Made by a program: the position numbers and the translations under genes. DNA of 64,000 bases from Flavobacteriaceae bacterium Ga0077528 (GTDB lineage Bacteria > Bacteroidota > Bacteroidia > Flavobacteriales > Flavobacteriaceae): positions 16,449-80,448 of the forward strand of contig LNDX01000017.1 in the NCBI GenBank assembly GCA_001464475.1, read 5' to 3'. This document shows, piece after piece, positions 24,427-32,611 of this stretch (within the stretch, counting starts at the first letter, position 1; the number at the start of each line of letters is the position of its first letter). The notes beneath the pieces are model-generated. The model searched no databases. It was not told where the DNA came from and worked only from the letters and a program-made list of their open reading frames with translations.

Positions 24427-25386
24427 ATGATTCAAATATCCAAAGACATAGTAAAAGCCAAAGAAATTCTTGAGAATGAAAATTTAGTTGCTATTCCTAC
24501 TGAAACCGTTTATGGCTTGGCAGGAAATATTTACAGCGAAAAAGCAATAAACAAAATTTTTAAAACAAAAAATAGACCTTTCAATAATCCACTAATCGTT
24601 CATATACATTCTAAAGAATTATTAGAAAATATAGCTCAAGAAGTTCCTGAAAAAGCTAAACAATTAGCAGAAGCTTTTTGGCCAGGTTCGCTAACTCTAG
24701 TTTTAAAGAAAAAAGAAACGATACCTTATAGCATTACAGCTGGAAAAGAAACAGTCGCTGTGAGAGTTCCCAATCATACTTTGACTTTAGAATTATTAAA
24801 ACAACTTGATTTTCCATTGGCTGCTCCGAGTGCAAATCCGTTTGGCTCCATAAGTCCAACCACTTCTCAACATGTTGCCGATTATTTTACAGATACTTTA
24901 GAAATGGTTCTTGATGGTGGTAATTGTGAAAATGGGATAGAATCTACGATTGTTGGTTTTGAAAATGAAAAAGCAATTCTTTACCGTTTAGGATCAATTT
25001 CTGTTGAAGATATAGAATCTATAATTGGACCTATTCAAATTGTAAATAAAAATGATAGTTCGCCAAATGCACCAGGAATGCTTTCCAGACATTACGCACC
25101 AAAAACCAAAACGATAGTGTCAGAAAATATTGAAGATGAAATAAAAAACTATCCAACATCTAAAATTGGAGTTTTATTATTTCAAGATTTAAAAATAAAT
25201 GATGAAAATATTGAAAAAGAAATACTTTCAATTAATGGTAGTTTAAAAGAAGCCACTGCCAACCTATATGCTGCAATGCATCGATTAGACAAAAAAGGTT
25301 TAGACCTTATTATAGCCGAGAAGTTTCCTGAAAACGATTTAGGAAAATCAATTAACGATCGTTTAGAACGAGCGACAAAAAAATAA
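24427..25386 (+). CDS. tsaC: L-threonylcarbamoyladenylate synthase (Sua5/TsaC)
   Basis: A 319-residue Sua5-type enzyme making threonylcarbamoyl-AMP from L-threonine, ATP and bicarbonate/CO2, the first step of the t6A37 tRNA modification. The YrdC-like domain (about 1-195) shows VAIPTETVYGLAGNI, KIFKTKNRPFNNPLIVHI, AFWPGSLTLVLKKK, VAVRVPNH and PLAAPSANPFGSISPTT. A linker with APGMLSRHYAPKTKTI and a Sua5 domain follow. Its place directly before an SbtA bicarbonate transporter (5 bp gap) is suggestive because bicarbonate is its substrate. It might be a second copy beside a housekeeping gene elsewhere, which this window cannot show. Confidence 0.93.
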   Translation: MIQISKDIVKAKEILENENLVAIPTETVYGLAGNIYSEKAINKIFKTKNRPFNNPLIVHIHSKELLENIAQEVPEKAKQLAEAFWPGSLTLVLKKKETIPYSITAGKETVAVRVPNHTLTLELLKQLDFPLAAPSANPFGSISPTTSQHVADYFTDTLEMVLDGGNCENGIESTIVGFENEKAILYRLGSISVEDIESIIGPIQIVNKNDSSPNAPGMLSRHYAPKTKTIVSENIEDEIKNYPTSKIGVLLFQDLKINDENIEKEILSINGSLKEATANLYAAMHRLDKKGLDLIIAEKFPENDLGKSINDRLERATKK

Positions 25387-25391
25387 ATTCA

Positions 25392-26357
25392 ATGAACTTA
25401 AATTTACTCTTAGATAATTTAACCAATCCAGCATTACTGTTTTTTTTACTTGGAATAATAGCAGTAAAACTAAAAAGTGATTTGGAAATACCACCAAATT
25501 CGTCAAAATTTATTTCTCTGTATTTATTGTTTTCTATCGGATTTAAAGGCGGACAAGAATTGGCTCACAGCCACTTTAATCTAGAAATAGTATGGTCTGT
25601 TTTATTTGGTGTTTTAATCGCATTAATTATACCTATTTATTCATATTTCATTTTAAGAAGAAAATTTAGTGTTTATGATTCTGGTGCTATCGCAGCTGCT
25701 TACGGCTCAGTGAGTGCGGTGACTTTTGTAACAGCAGCTTCCTTTTTAGAAATTCAACACATGAGTTTTAGCGGACACATGGTAGCTGTAATGGCTTTGA
25801 TGGAAGCACCAGCAATAGTTGTTGGTGTAATTTTAATTAGATTGTTTGACACCAAAAAAGAAATAAACACCTCTATTTTGTCAATTGTTAGACATTCTTT
25901 TACAAATGGTAGTGTACTTCTAATATTAGGAAGTTTAATTATTGGTTTACTTGCCAGTGATGAACAAGCAATGGGAATAAAACCATTTACAAATGATTTA
26001 TTCAAAGGTTTCCTTGCCATTTTTCTATTAGATATGGGAATTGTAAGCGGAAAAAAACTTGGTGATTTTCTTAAAAGCGGTTGGTTTGCAGTAATTTTTG
26101 CAATAGCAATACCATTAATTAATGGATGCTTGGTTGCAGTAGCAAGCCATCTTGTAACAAATGATATCGGAAATAGATTTATGCTTTCTGTTTTAGCGGC
26201 AAGTGCTTCTTATATAGCTGTTCCTGCAGCTATGAAAATAGCAGTTCCAAAGGCAAATCCGGGTCTATTTCTACCAATGGCTTTAGCTGTTACATTTCCT
26301 TTCAATATAACTTTAGGAATGCCAATTTATTTATCAATAATTCAGATAAATAACTAA
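25392..26357 (+). CDS. sbtA: SbtA-family sodium-dependent bicarbonate transporter
   Basis: A 321-residue membrane protein with about ten helices matching the SbtA family (formerly DUF897). Recognisable segments are FFLLGIIAVKLKSDLEIP, YLLFSIGFKGGQELAHS, SGAIAAAYGSVSAVTFVTA, MVAVMALMEAPAIVVGV and VLAASASYIAVPAAMKIAVPKANPGLFLPMALAVTFPFN. Cyanobacterial SbtA imports bicarbonate with Na+. It is the last gene of the LysR-linked operon, so bicarbonate supply for Sua5 and other carboxylating enzymes is a reasonable role (inference). No SbtB regulator is next to it. A bidirectional terminator follows. Confidence 0.92.
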   Translation: MNLNLLLDNLTNPALLFFLLGIIAVKLKSDLEIPPNSSKFISLYLLFSIGFKGGQELAHSHFNLEIVWSVLFGVLIALIIPIYSYFILRRKFSVYDSGAIAAAYGSVSAVTFVTAASFLEIQHMSFSGHMVAVMALMEAPAIVVGVILIRLFDTKKEINTSILSIVRHSFTNGSVLLILGSLIIGLLASDEQAMGIKPFTNDLFKGFLAIFLLDMGIVSGKKLGDFLKSGWFAVIFAIAIPLINGCLVAVASHLVTNDIGNRFMLSVLAASASYIAVPAAMKIAVPKANPGLFLPMALAVTFPFNITLGMPIYLSIIQINN

Positions 26358-26392
26358 CAGTTAATTTTTTTTTTTCATTCATGTTTAGGTTT

Positions 26393-26423
26393 GAAAGACT
26401 ACATTCTAAGAATGTAGTCTTTC
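26393..26423. terminator. Bidirectional terminator between sbtA and carbonic anhydrase
   Basis: GAAAGACTACATTCT (26393-26407) and AGAATGTAGTCTTTC (26409-26423) are perfect complements with a minimal central base. A-rich and T-rich flanks make it usable by both convergent operons. Confidence 0.9.
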
Positions 26424-26432
26424 TATTTAAAA

Positions 26433-27077
26433 CTAATTTGAAAATTTTAATTGATACACTTCATCTAACTCATCATTAGAACTCATGTTTACACCTAAGT
26501 CAGTTACATAACCAGAATTTAAACCATAAGTCCATCCATGCAGTGTTAACTCTTGACCATTTCTCCAAGCATTTTGAACTATTGAAGTTTTTGCCAAATC
26601 AAATACTTGTTCTTGTGCATTAACTTCAACAAATTTATTAAAACGATCCTCTTCATCTTCGATAGTGTTTAGATAGTGTTCGTGCAATCTATAAACATCT
26701 TTTATGTGTCTAATCCAGTTGTCAATTAATCCAATAGATTGATTTCCCATTGCTGCTTTAACTCCACCACAACCATAATGACCACATACAATAACATGTT
26801 TTACTTTCAAAACATTAACAGCATAATCTAAAACACTTAACATGTTCATATCACTATGAATTACCATATTGGCAATATTTCTATGTACAAAAACTTCTCC
26901 AGGTTTAGCACCAATTATTTCATTTGCAGGAACTCTACTATCAGAACAACCTATCCATAATAAAGGTGGCTGTTGTCCTTTTGCTAAATCTTTGAAATAT
27001 TCTGCATCAATTGCTAATTGATTCTCAACCCATTTCTTATTGTTATCTAGAATCTTTTTATAAAAATCACTACTCAT
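26433..27077 (-). CDS. can: Beta-class carbonic anhydrase
   Basis: A 214-residue zinc enzyme interconverting CO2 and bicarbonate. The metal and active-site residues of type I beta enzymes are present: Cys44, Asp46 and Arg48 in GCSDSRVP, and His100 and Cys103 in CGHYGCGG. Length is typical. There is no signal peptide, so it is cytoplasmic. It lies 8 bp downstream of the SulP transporter and is co-transcribed with it; the pair is convergent with the sbtA operon. Confidence 0.96.
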   Translation of the reverse strand: MSSDFYKKILDNNKKWVENQLAIDAEYFKDLAKGQQPPLLWIGCSDSRVPANEIIGAKPGEVFVHRNIANMVIHSDMNMLSVLDYAVNVLKVKHVIVCGHYGCGGVKAAMGNQSIGLIDNWIRHIKDVYRLHEHYLNTIEDEEDRFNKFVEVNAQEQVFDLAKTSIVQNAWRNGQELTLHGWTYGLNSGYVTDLGVNMSSNDELDEVYQLKFSN

Positions 27078-27085
27078 CTTAGCTA

Positions 27086-28741
27086 TTATTTAAATATTAT
27101 GTTTTTATTTTCTATGGTTTCCAATTTTCTTTTAAGTACGTTATACTTGTGTTCAATAGTCACAGTATTTTGATATCCATCACTATTTTCAAGATTATAA
27201 CCCTCTTTAAAGCCAACTAATTTAACATTAATATTTAATTCTTTAGCTTTTATTTTTTTAAACTCTCTAATTAAATCTAAAACATCATGAGCTATATACA
27301 CAGTAGCACTAGCATTTATAACTACTTTAGAATTTTCAGGTATCTTATTTAAGGTATCTTTTATAGCCGATTTATTTAGAAATGAAACCTCTTGAGCTAA
27401 ATCGATGTGAATGATGTCTCCTTCATGATAATCTTCAACTTTAAAATTATAGGCACGTTTAGAATTACCTATCAAAATAAATACAATATTGATAACCATA
27501 CCAAGTGCAACTCCTTTTAGCAAGTCAGTAGCAACAACAGCCACAAAAGTAAATATGAAAGGAATGAACTGATAAATTTTATCTTTCTCCCAAAAATGTT
27601 TAATTGTTTTAGGATTGGCTAATTTATAACCTACTAATAATAAAACTGCTGCTAAAGTTGCTAATGGAATTTTATTCAAAATTGATGGAATAGCTAAAAC
27701 GCTCACTAACAAAAGTACACCATGAATTATTGCAGACATTTTAGATTTTGCTCCAGCAGCATTATTAGCTGTAGTTCTTACAACAACAGAAGTCATTGGT
27801 AAACCTCCTAAAAGTGAACTAATAATGTTACCTAATCCTTGTGCCTTCAGTTCGACATTAGTGTTTGTATATCTTTTTTGAGCGTCCATTCTATCTGATG
27901 CTTCAATACACAAAAGAGTTTCAATCGAAGCAACAACAGCAATGGTTAAGGCAACAATCCAAACTTTAGAATTAGAAATAGAAGCAAAATCTGGATAAAC
28001 TATAATATTTTTAAATTCTTCTAAGGTTGTTGGTACTGGTAAACTTACCAAATGCTCTTTCGCAATTGCTAAATTACTTCCCGATTGTATAAAAAATTCA
28101 TTTAGTAAAATACTAACAATTACTGCAACCAATGCTGGCGGAACTAACTTTATTTTCTTTAAAAAATCAACTTTATTCCATAAAATCAATATTGCTAAAG
28201 AAATTAAAGCAATTACTATAGAACCTATTTGTACATGATTAAAAACCTGAAATAGTTCAGAAAAAGTGTTTTGCCCATCAGGTTGAAAAAAAGATTCATC
28301 ACCTTCAAAATCTGGATCATAGCCGAATGCGTGAGGAATTTGTTTAAGTATAATGATAACACCAATTCCTGCTAACATTCCTTCGATAACGTTGTTGGGG
28401 AAATAATTAGAAATTGTTCCTGCTTTAACAAATCCTAAAATCAATTGGATAATTCCTGCAATTAGAACTGCTAATAAAAACGCATTAAAAGATCCTAAAT
28501 CGGTGATAGCTGTTAAAACAATTGCTGTTAAGCCAGCAGCTGGACCAGAAACACTTAAATGTGATTGGCTTAAATACCCAACTACAATACCTCCAACAAC
28601 GCCAGAAATAATTCCTGAAAATAATGGTGCTCCACTTGCTAATGCAATTCCGAGACACAATGGCAACGCCACCAAAAAAACCACTAAACCTGAGGCGAAA
28701 TCAGATTTTAGGTTTGAAAAAAGGTTGATTTTTTTTGTCAT
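27086..28741 (-). CDS. SulP-family anion transporter with STAS domain
   Basis: A 551-residue transporter. The membrane part (about residues 1-425) has family motifs such as LPLCLGIALASGAPLFSGIISGVVGG, LSVSGPAAGLTAIV and GLPMTSVVVRTTANNAAGAKSKMSAIIHG. A cytoplasmic STAS domain follows (about 435-545). SulP members carry sulfate, bicarbonate (BicA) or other anions. Direct coupling with carbonic anhydrase, 8 bp downstream, favours bicarbonate here (inference from context; related SulP genes are often paired or fused with carbonic anhydrase). Confidence 0.92.
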   Translation of the reverse strand: MTKKINLFSNLKSDFASGLVVFLVALPLCLGIALASGAPLFSGIISGVVGGIVVGYLSQSHLSVSGPAAGLTAIVLTAITDLGSFNAFLLAVLIAGIIQLILGFVKAGTISNYFPNNVIEGMLAGIGVIIILKQIPHAFGYDPDFEGDESFFQPDGQNTFSELFQVFNHVQIGSIVIALISLAILILWNKVDFLKKIKLVPPALVAVIVSILLNEFFIQSGSNLAIAKEHLVSLPVPTTLEEFKNIIVYPDFASISNSKVWIVALTIAVVASIETLLCIEASDRMDAQKRYTNTNVELKAQGLGNIISSLLGGLPMTSVVVRTTANNAAGAKSKMSAIIHGVLLLVSVLAIPSILNKIPLATLAAVLLLVGYKLANPKTIKHFWEKDKIYQFIPFIFTFVAVVATDLLKGVALGMVINIVFILIGNSKRAYNFKVEDYHEGDIIHIDLAQEVSFLNKSAIKDTLNKIPENSKVVINASATVYIAHDVLDLIREFKKIKAKELNINVKLVGFKEGYNLENSDGYQNTVTIEHKYNVLKRKLETIENKNIIFK

Positions 28742-28803
28742 ACCAATAAAATTTTAATACATGAATGCTTCCAAACAATTTGAAAAAGAAAAGTCTAAAT
28801 GTA

Positions 28804-29091
28804 CTAAACCAATTCTGGCGGTGGTGAGAATATTTCTTCAGCAACATTATCATGATGTGACAAGTTTTCAGAAACAATTTTAGAATTTAATTTAATTTTT
28901 GAATCTAAAGAAGGGTAATCAAATTGTTGTTTTAAATCAACTTTAATTTCTTTTAAATCTTTATGGATTTCTTCTTCAGCAAAGCTATAAAACAAAGACA
29001 CATCAGTATTCTTTTCAATCAATGTTACAATTGTTGGCATTGATAGAAAAGCTATAAAAAGAACCATTAAAATTCTAGCTACTGACTTCAT
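28804..29091 (-). CDS. Small membrane-anchored protein upstream of SulP
   Basis: 95 residues from the ATG at 29091 (MKSVARILMVLFIAFLSM). One N-terminal hydrophobic segment is followed by an acidic, Lys-rich soluble tail (EEEIHKDLKEIKVDLKQQFDYPS) and the ending EEIFSPPPELV. It is probably anchored to the inner membrane with the tail outside. It lies 62 bp upstream of the SulP gene and is likely co-transcribed. No family recognised; an upstream ATG at 29112 would add seven residues. Confidence 0.6.
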   Translation of the reverse strand: MKSVARILMVLFIAFLSMPTIVTLIEKNTDVSLFYSFAEEEIHKDLKEIKVDLKQQFDYPSLDSKIKLNSKIVSENLSHHDNVAEEIFSPPPELV

Positions 29092-29189
29092 ATTGCAAAA
29101 ATAGCTTTTCAATCAGAATAAAAAAGTTATTGTTTAAATTTAACTAAAAATTATTAAGATTAATATCCATAAATTAAATTGATAGTTTT

Positions 29190-29197
29190 TATATTTG
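29190..29197 (+). promoter_or_regulatory. oxyR: -7 promoter element upstream of oxyR
   Basis: TATATTTG fits TAnnTTTG and lies 20 bp before the oxyR start, but no good -33 TTTG is found at the right distance, so it is a weak or activator-dependent promoter if real. Confidence 0.35.
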
Positions 29198-29216
29198 TAT
29201 CAAATTTTACTATACA

Positions 29217-30158
29217 ATGACCATTACACAACTTCAATATGTTTTAGCAGTAGCTGAATACAAAAATTTTACCCTTGCAGCCGAAAAATGTTTTGTTACA
29301 CAACCTACTTTAAGTATGCAAATTCAAAAAGTAGAAGACGAACTTGACATTCAAATATTTGATAGAAGTAAGAAACCAATTCAACTCACTGAAATTGGTC
29401 AGAAAATTGTCAATCAAGCTAAGAACATTGTTAATGAAGCCGACAGAATTCAAGACATTGTTCATCAACAAAAAGGGTTTATTGGTGGTGAGTTTAGGAT
29501 AGGTATAATTCCAACCATTATGCCAACCCTTTTACCAATGTTTTTGAAAAATTTCATTAAAAAATATCCAAAAGTAAAACTGATTATTGAAGAATTAAAT
29601 ACTGAGGATATTATTTTCAAATTAAACAACGGACATTTAGATGCCGCAATTGCTGCAACACCATTAAATGAAGAAAAAATTAAAGAAGTAGTGCTTTATT
29701 TTGAGCCATTTGTAGCTTACATACCTGAAGATCATGAGAGTTTTTCGAAAAAAGAAATTGAAATTTCTGATTTGAATTTGGATGAAATTTTACTTCTTCA
29801 AGACGGTCATTGCTTTAGAGATAGCGTTTTAAATTTATGTAAAAACAATACTAATTCTGAACCCAATCATTTTCAAATTGAAAGTGGAAGCTTTGAAACA
29901 TTAATAAAATTAGCAGACGAAGGTTTAGGCACTACACTTCTTCCTTATCTACACACATTGGATTTAAAGGAAAAAGATCAAGTAAAATTGCGTCAATTTA
30001 AAGAACCAAAACCCGCAAGAGAAGTAAGTTTAATTTATCCGAAAAACGAATTAAAAATTCATATTATTGATGCTTTAAGATCTTCAATAAGTGGCGTTGT
30101 AAAAGGTGCAATTGCTTTTCAAAATGTTCAAATTGTAAGTCCAAAAGCTACAAAATAA
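29217..30158 (+). CDS. oxyR: OxyR, peroxide-sensing LysR regulator
   Basis: A 313-residue LysR protein with the N-terminal helix-turn-helix (TQLQYVLAVAEYKNFTLAAEKCFVTQPTLSMQIQ) and an effector domain containing QDGHCFRDSVLNLC. The two Cys fall at positions 199 and 208, exactly the peroxide-reactive pair of E. coli OxyR, so it should form a regulatory disulphide in H2O2 and activate peroxide-defence genes. It is divergent from the small membrane protein/SulP/carbonic anhydrase genes; whether it controls them is open. A bidirectional-type terminator follows directly. Confidence 0.94.
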   Translation: MTITQLQYVLAVAEYKNFTLAAEKCFVTQPTLSMQIQKVEDELDIQIFDRSKKPIQLTEIGQKIVNQAKNIVNEADRIQDIVHQQKGFIGGEFRIGIIPTIMPTLLPMFLKNFIKKYPKVKLIIEELNTEDIIFKLNNGHLDAAIAATPLNEEKIKEVVLYFEPFVAYIPEDHESFSKKEIEISDLNLDEILLLQDGHCFRDSVLNLCKNNTNSEPNHFQIESGSFETLIKLADEGLGTTLLPYLHTLDLKEKDQVKLRQFKEPKPAREVSLIYPKNELKIHIIDALRSSISGVVKGAIAFQNVQIVSPKATK

Positions 30159-30187
30159 AAAAAAGGAGTTAGCAAACTCCTTTTTTG
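30157..30187. terminator. Terminator after oxyR, shared with the convergent small gene
   Basis: AAAAAAGGAGTT (30159-30170) and AACTCCTTTTTT (30175-30186) form a perfect hairpin with loop AGCA. On the minus strand the same bases encode the last residues and stop of the 71-residue protein that ends at 30169. Confidence 0.88.
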
Positions 30188-30384
30188 TTTTTTATGGTTT
30201 CTGTTATACATTCTTGTAAATGTGGCTTGTTTATAGTGAAATAAGACAACCAATTTTGCAACAAGTCAATCTCATAAGGTAACAAGCTATTCACAGCCTT
30301 TTTTAATTTCCTTCTAAAAAGGTTAGGATCAATACTTACACTCTCTAATTCTGACTTAGTGTAATCGTAAATCATTCTTGGCAT
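30169..30384 (-). CDS. Small conserved protein, paralogue 1
   Basis: A 71-residue soluble protein: MPRMIYDYTKSELESVSIDP, LFRRKLKKAVNSLLPYEIDLL and NWLSYFTINKPHLQECI. It is about half identical to the protein at 30649, with the same blocks (IYDYTKS.LE.VS.D, LF...L.KAV..LLPYEI, W...FT..KP.L..C). Predicted helical. Its stop codon and last residues lie within the terminator hairpin shared with oxyR. No function known. Confidence 0.7.
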   Translation of the reverse strand: MPRMIYDYTKSELESVSIDPNLFRRKLKKAVNSLLPYEIDLLQNWLSYFTINKPHLQECITETIKNKKGVC

Positions 30385-30617
30385 AAGAAAAAAAATTAGT
30401 AGGTTAATATTCTATGATAGATTTGGGAATCATAATGTAAACTTAAAAAGTATATTTTGATTAAACAAATAAAACTGTATTTTTTTATCGATTAAATACA
30501 TTTTATTACGATAAAATACATTTTTTACATTTTTTAAAAGTTAAATCTTACAAAAATTTAATTCTCATACTATTCTAAAAACAACTTCAGATACATAAAC
30601 CCAACTTTGTAAAACAA

Positions 30618-30644
30618 AAAAAAGGAACCGTTTAAGTTCCTTTT
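30618..30644 (-). terminator. Terminator of the second small paralogue
   Basis: AAAAGGAAC (30620-30628) and GTTCCTTTT (30636-30644) form a 9-bp stem with a 7-nt loop; the A-run at 30608-30620 becomes a T-run on the minus strand. It ends transcription of the gene at 30649-30846. Confidence 0.8.
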
Positions 30645-30648
30645 AGTT

Positions 30649-30846
30649 TTATTTGTTCATAATCAGTAAACATTGCCTTAACTCTGGCTTTTCTTTAGTG
30701 AAATTGAGCAACCATTCTGTTAGCTGTTCGATTTCATAAGGTAAAAGCACTCTGACCGCCTTGTCTAATTCTTTACAGAAAAGTATCGCATCAAAGCTAA
30801 CTCTTTCCAATACAGATTTAGTGTAGTCATAAATCAATCTTGACAT
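30649..30846 (-). CDS. Small conserved protein, paralogue 2
   Basis: A 65-residue protein, MSRLIYDYTKSVLERVSFDA...LLPYEIEQLTEWLLNFTKEKPELRQC, paralogous to the gene at 30169-30384. The two are separated by 264 bp that I could not assign to any gene. That gap holds the hairpin terminator and AT-rich runs. Each copy has its own terminator, so they appear to be independent units. Function unknown. Confidence 0.7.
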   Translation of the reverse strand: MSRLIYDYTKSVLERVSFDAILFCKELDKAVRVLLPYEIEQLTEWLLNFTKEKPELRQCLLIMNK

Positions 30847-30961
30847 AATTAGTGGTTAAATTGTTAGACTTTTAAATCACAGATTTAATAAGAACGTAAA
30901 TATTGGGATTTTATTATTATCAAAATTAAATTATTTTTAAATACAAAATAAAAATAATACG

Positions 30962-31624
30962 TTAAATTTTAATTGCGCGAAGCATTTCTCGCTTGCCAGG
31001 TGCTCCAGGAAGTTTTTCTACTTTAAAACCACATTCTAACATCGTGTTTTTAATAGAGGAACGGCAAGCATAAGTTACCAAAACACAATTAGGTTTCAAT
31101 GCAGCATACATTTTTTTAAAAATTTCTAACGACCATAATTCAGGTTGTACTCTAAAACCGAAAGCATCAAAATAAATCAAATCGAAAGCATTTTCATCTG
31201 TAATATCTTGAAAGAATTGCTTTCTTTTGATTAAAGAAAAATTGCTTGAAATTGTATGCTTTTCTTCCCAAGAAATTTGATGCATTTTATCGAAAACATC
31301 CTTTTCATTAGATGCATTTAATTCGGAAACATAATTCATTTGTAAAGCCTCTTCTACTTGAACAGGATAAGCTTCTACTCCAACATAATCAATAGTTTGA
31401 TTTACTTTTTGAGATTCTAAATAGGTTATAAAAGCATTCAATCCGGTTCCAAAGCCAATCTCTAAAATTGAAACAGGCTTTCCTTCAAACAAAGAAAGTC
31501 CGCTTTTGATAAAAACATGATAAGCCTCTTGAATAGCACCATGTTTAGAATGATAACTTTCATCCCAATCTGGTAAATGAATGGTTGTAGAACCATCGTT
31601 TGTAGTGAGAATTTCTCTTTTCAA
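30962..31624 (-). CDS. mnmD: tRNA 5-methylaminomethyl-2-thiouridine methyltransferase (MnmD)
   Basis: A 220-residue SAM-dependent methyltransferase corresponding to the MnmC2 domain of E. coli MnmC. It has DWDESYHSKHGAIQEAYHVFI, the SAM-binding motif LEIGFGTGLNAF, and the catalytic-region block DLIYFDAFGFRVQPELWS. It should convert nm5s2U34 to mnm5s2U34 in tRNA. The oxidoreductase half (MnmC1) is absent, as in stand-alone MnmD of other bacteria. It is the last gene of a four-gene minus-strand operon and starts 2 bp after the cytochrome-like lipoprotein gene. Confidence 0.9.
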   Translation of the reverse strand: MKREILTTNDGSTTIHLPDWDESYHSKHGAIQEAYHVFIKSGLSLFEGKPVSILEIGFGTGLNAFITYLESQKVNQTIDYVGVEAYPVQVEEALQMNYVSELNASNEKDVFDKMHQISWEEKHTISSNFSLIKRKQFFQDITDENAFDLIYFDAFGFRVQPELWSLEIFKKMYAALKPNCVLVTYACRSSIKNTMLECGFKVEKLPGAPGKREMLRAIKI

Positions 31625-31626
31625 GA

Positions 31627-32082
31627 TTACTTAATATACAATTTCTTAATTCTCGGAATTGGTCCGCCACATTTACCTTTATGGCATGTTATACAAGCAT
31701 CAACTCCTTTATTAAAGTTCTCTTTTACATTTTCAGTTTCCGAATAAATCAATTTTTGAGCTGCAATGTATTTATCAGCGTTTTCTTTAAAAAAAGCATC
31801 GTTATCACTAGGAGTTGTGAATTTGGCAGAATAAATTTTATTGAAAAATTCTGGAAACTTTCCAACAGTATCACCTTTAATAATTCGCAATCTCAATTGT
31901 TGATTGTGAGCATACATTTGTTCCATAAGCGAAGCCATTTCTGACATTTCGTACATTTCAAATTTCTTTTCTTTTACAGAATCATTTGCACAAGCTTCTT
32001 TATCTTCAGCCTTTTCAGTTTGCTTATTCTGACAAGAAATTAATAGCAAAACAGAAAACGATAGTATCAAAAATTTCTTCAT
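31627..32082 (-). CDS. Cytochrome c-type lipoprotein
   Basis: A 151-residue protein with a lipoprotein signal (FLILSFSVLLLISC). Near the C-terminus is one haem-binding motif, CITCH, in DACITCHKGKCGGPIPRIKKLYI; a second Cys in KGKC follows. The N-terminal half is helical with Met-rich EMSEMASLMEQMYAHN, which could supply an axial ligand. It is probably an envelope electron-transfer or haem-sensing protein. It lies 6 bp after a DUF4920 gene in the same operon. Confidence 0.85.
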   Translation of the reverse strand: MKKFLILSFSVLLLISCQNKQTEKAEDKEACANDSVKEKKFEMYEMSEMASLMEQMYAHNQQLRLRIIKGDTVGKFPEFFNKIYSAKFTTPSDNDAFFKENADKYIAAQKLIYSETENVKENFNKGVDACITCHKGKCGGPIPRIKKLYIK

Positions 32083-32088
32083 TTTATA

Positions 32089-32601
32089 TTATTTCTTAAT
32101 AAATACTCCAGTTGCAGTAAAGGAATAAGTAATTTCGGGCTTTTTAATTTTATTAATTTCTGCTTGAGATTTCCCAGCATCTTTTGCATAATGTTTCAAT
32201 TCATCAACCGATACTACATCAATAAAAGCTACACCATTCACAACAACTTCACTTCCATCTGCATTAAGTGGTACAAAAAAACCATAATCTTTAAATTTTA
32301 CAAATGCAGATTCTCCGTTTCCTAAATCTAGTTTCATCCAACATCCTTTCTTTTTACAAACGGAGTTGATTTTAGTAACAAATTTTACAGCAATAGAATC
32401 ACCTTTTTTCAATGATTTATATTTCTTAAACATTTGTTCTTTAGTAATTATTTTATTCAGTTCAAATTTATCTCCAAAAGAAACAAAATCATTTGAATTT
32501 AATGTTGTTTGTGTCTTTGCTTTTTTTGCTGCTTGTTGTGCATTTACGTTTAAACCAATTGAAACGAAAGCAACTAATAATAGTAGTCTGAATTTTTTCA
32601 T
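32089..32601 (-). CDS. DUF4920 protein, periplasmic (paralogue 2)
   Basis: A 170-residue protein with a Sec signal peptide ending VNAQ and the DUF4920 pattern: FGDKFELNKIITKEQMFKKY, KKGCWMKLDLGNGESAFVKFKDYGFFVPLNADGSEVVVNG and HYAKDAGKSQAEI. The conserved Cys in KKKGCWM is present. It is a tandem paralogue of the lipoprotein at 32612, 10 bp upstream. The fold and role are not established; linkage to a cytochrome lipoprotein suggests redox or metal handling in the periplasm (inference). Confidence 0.85.
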   Translation of the reverse strand: MKKFRLLLLVAFVSIGLNVNAQQAAKKAKTQTTLNSNDFVSFGDKFELNKIITKEQMFKKYKSLKKGDSIAVKFVTKINSVCKKKGCWMKLDLGNGESAFVKFKDYGFFVPLNADGSEVVVNGVAFIDVVSVDELKHYAKDAGKSQAEINKIKKPEITYSFTATGVFIKK

Positions 32602-32611
32602 TTTTATAAAT

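Noticed and set aside
30169..30846. Toxin-antitoxin pair
   Set aside because: The two small genes are paralogues of each other with separate terminators, not a toxin with an unrelated antitoxin, and match no known TA family that I recognise.
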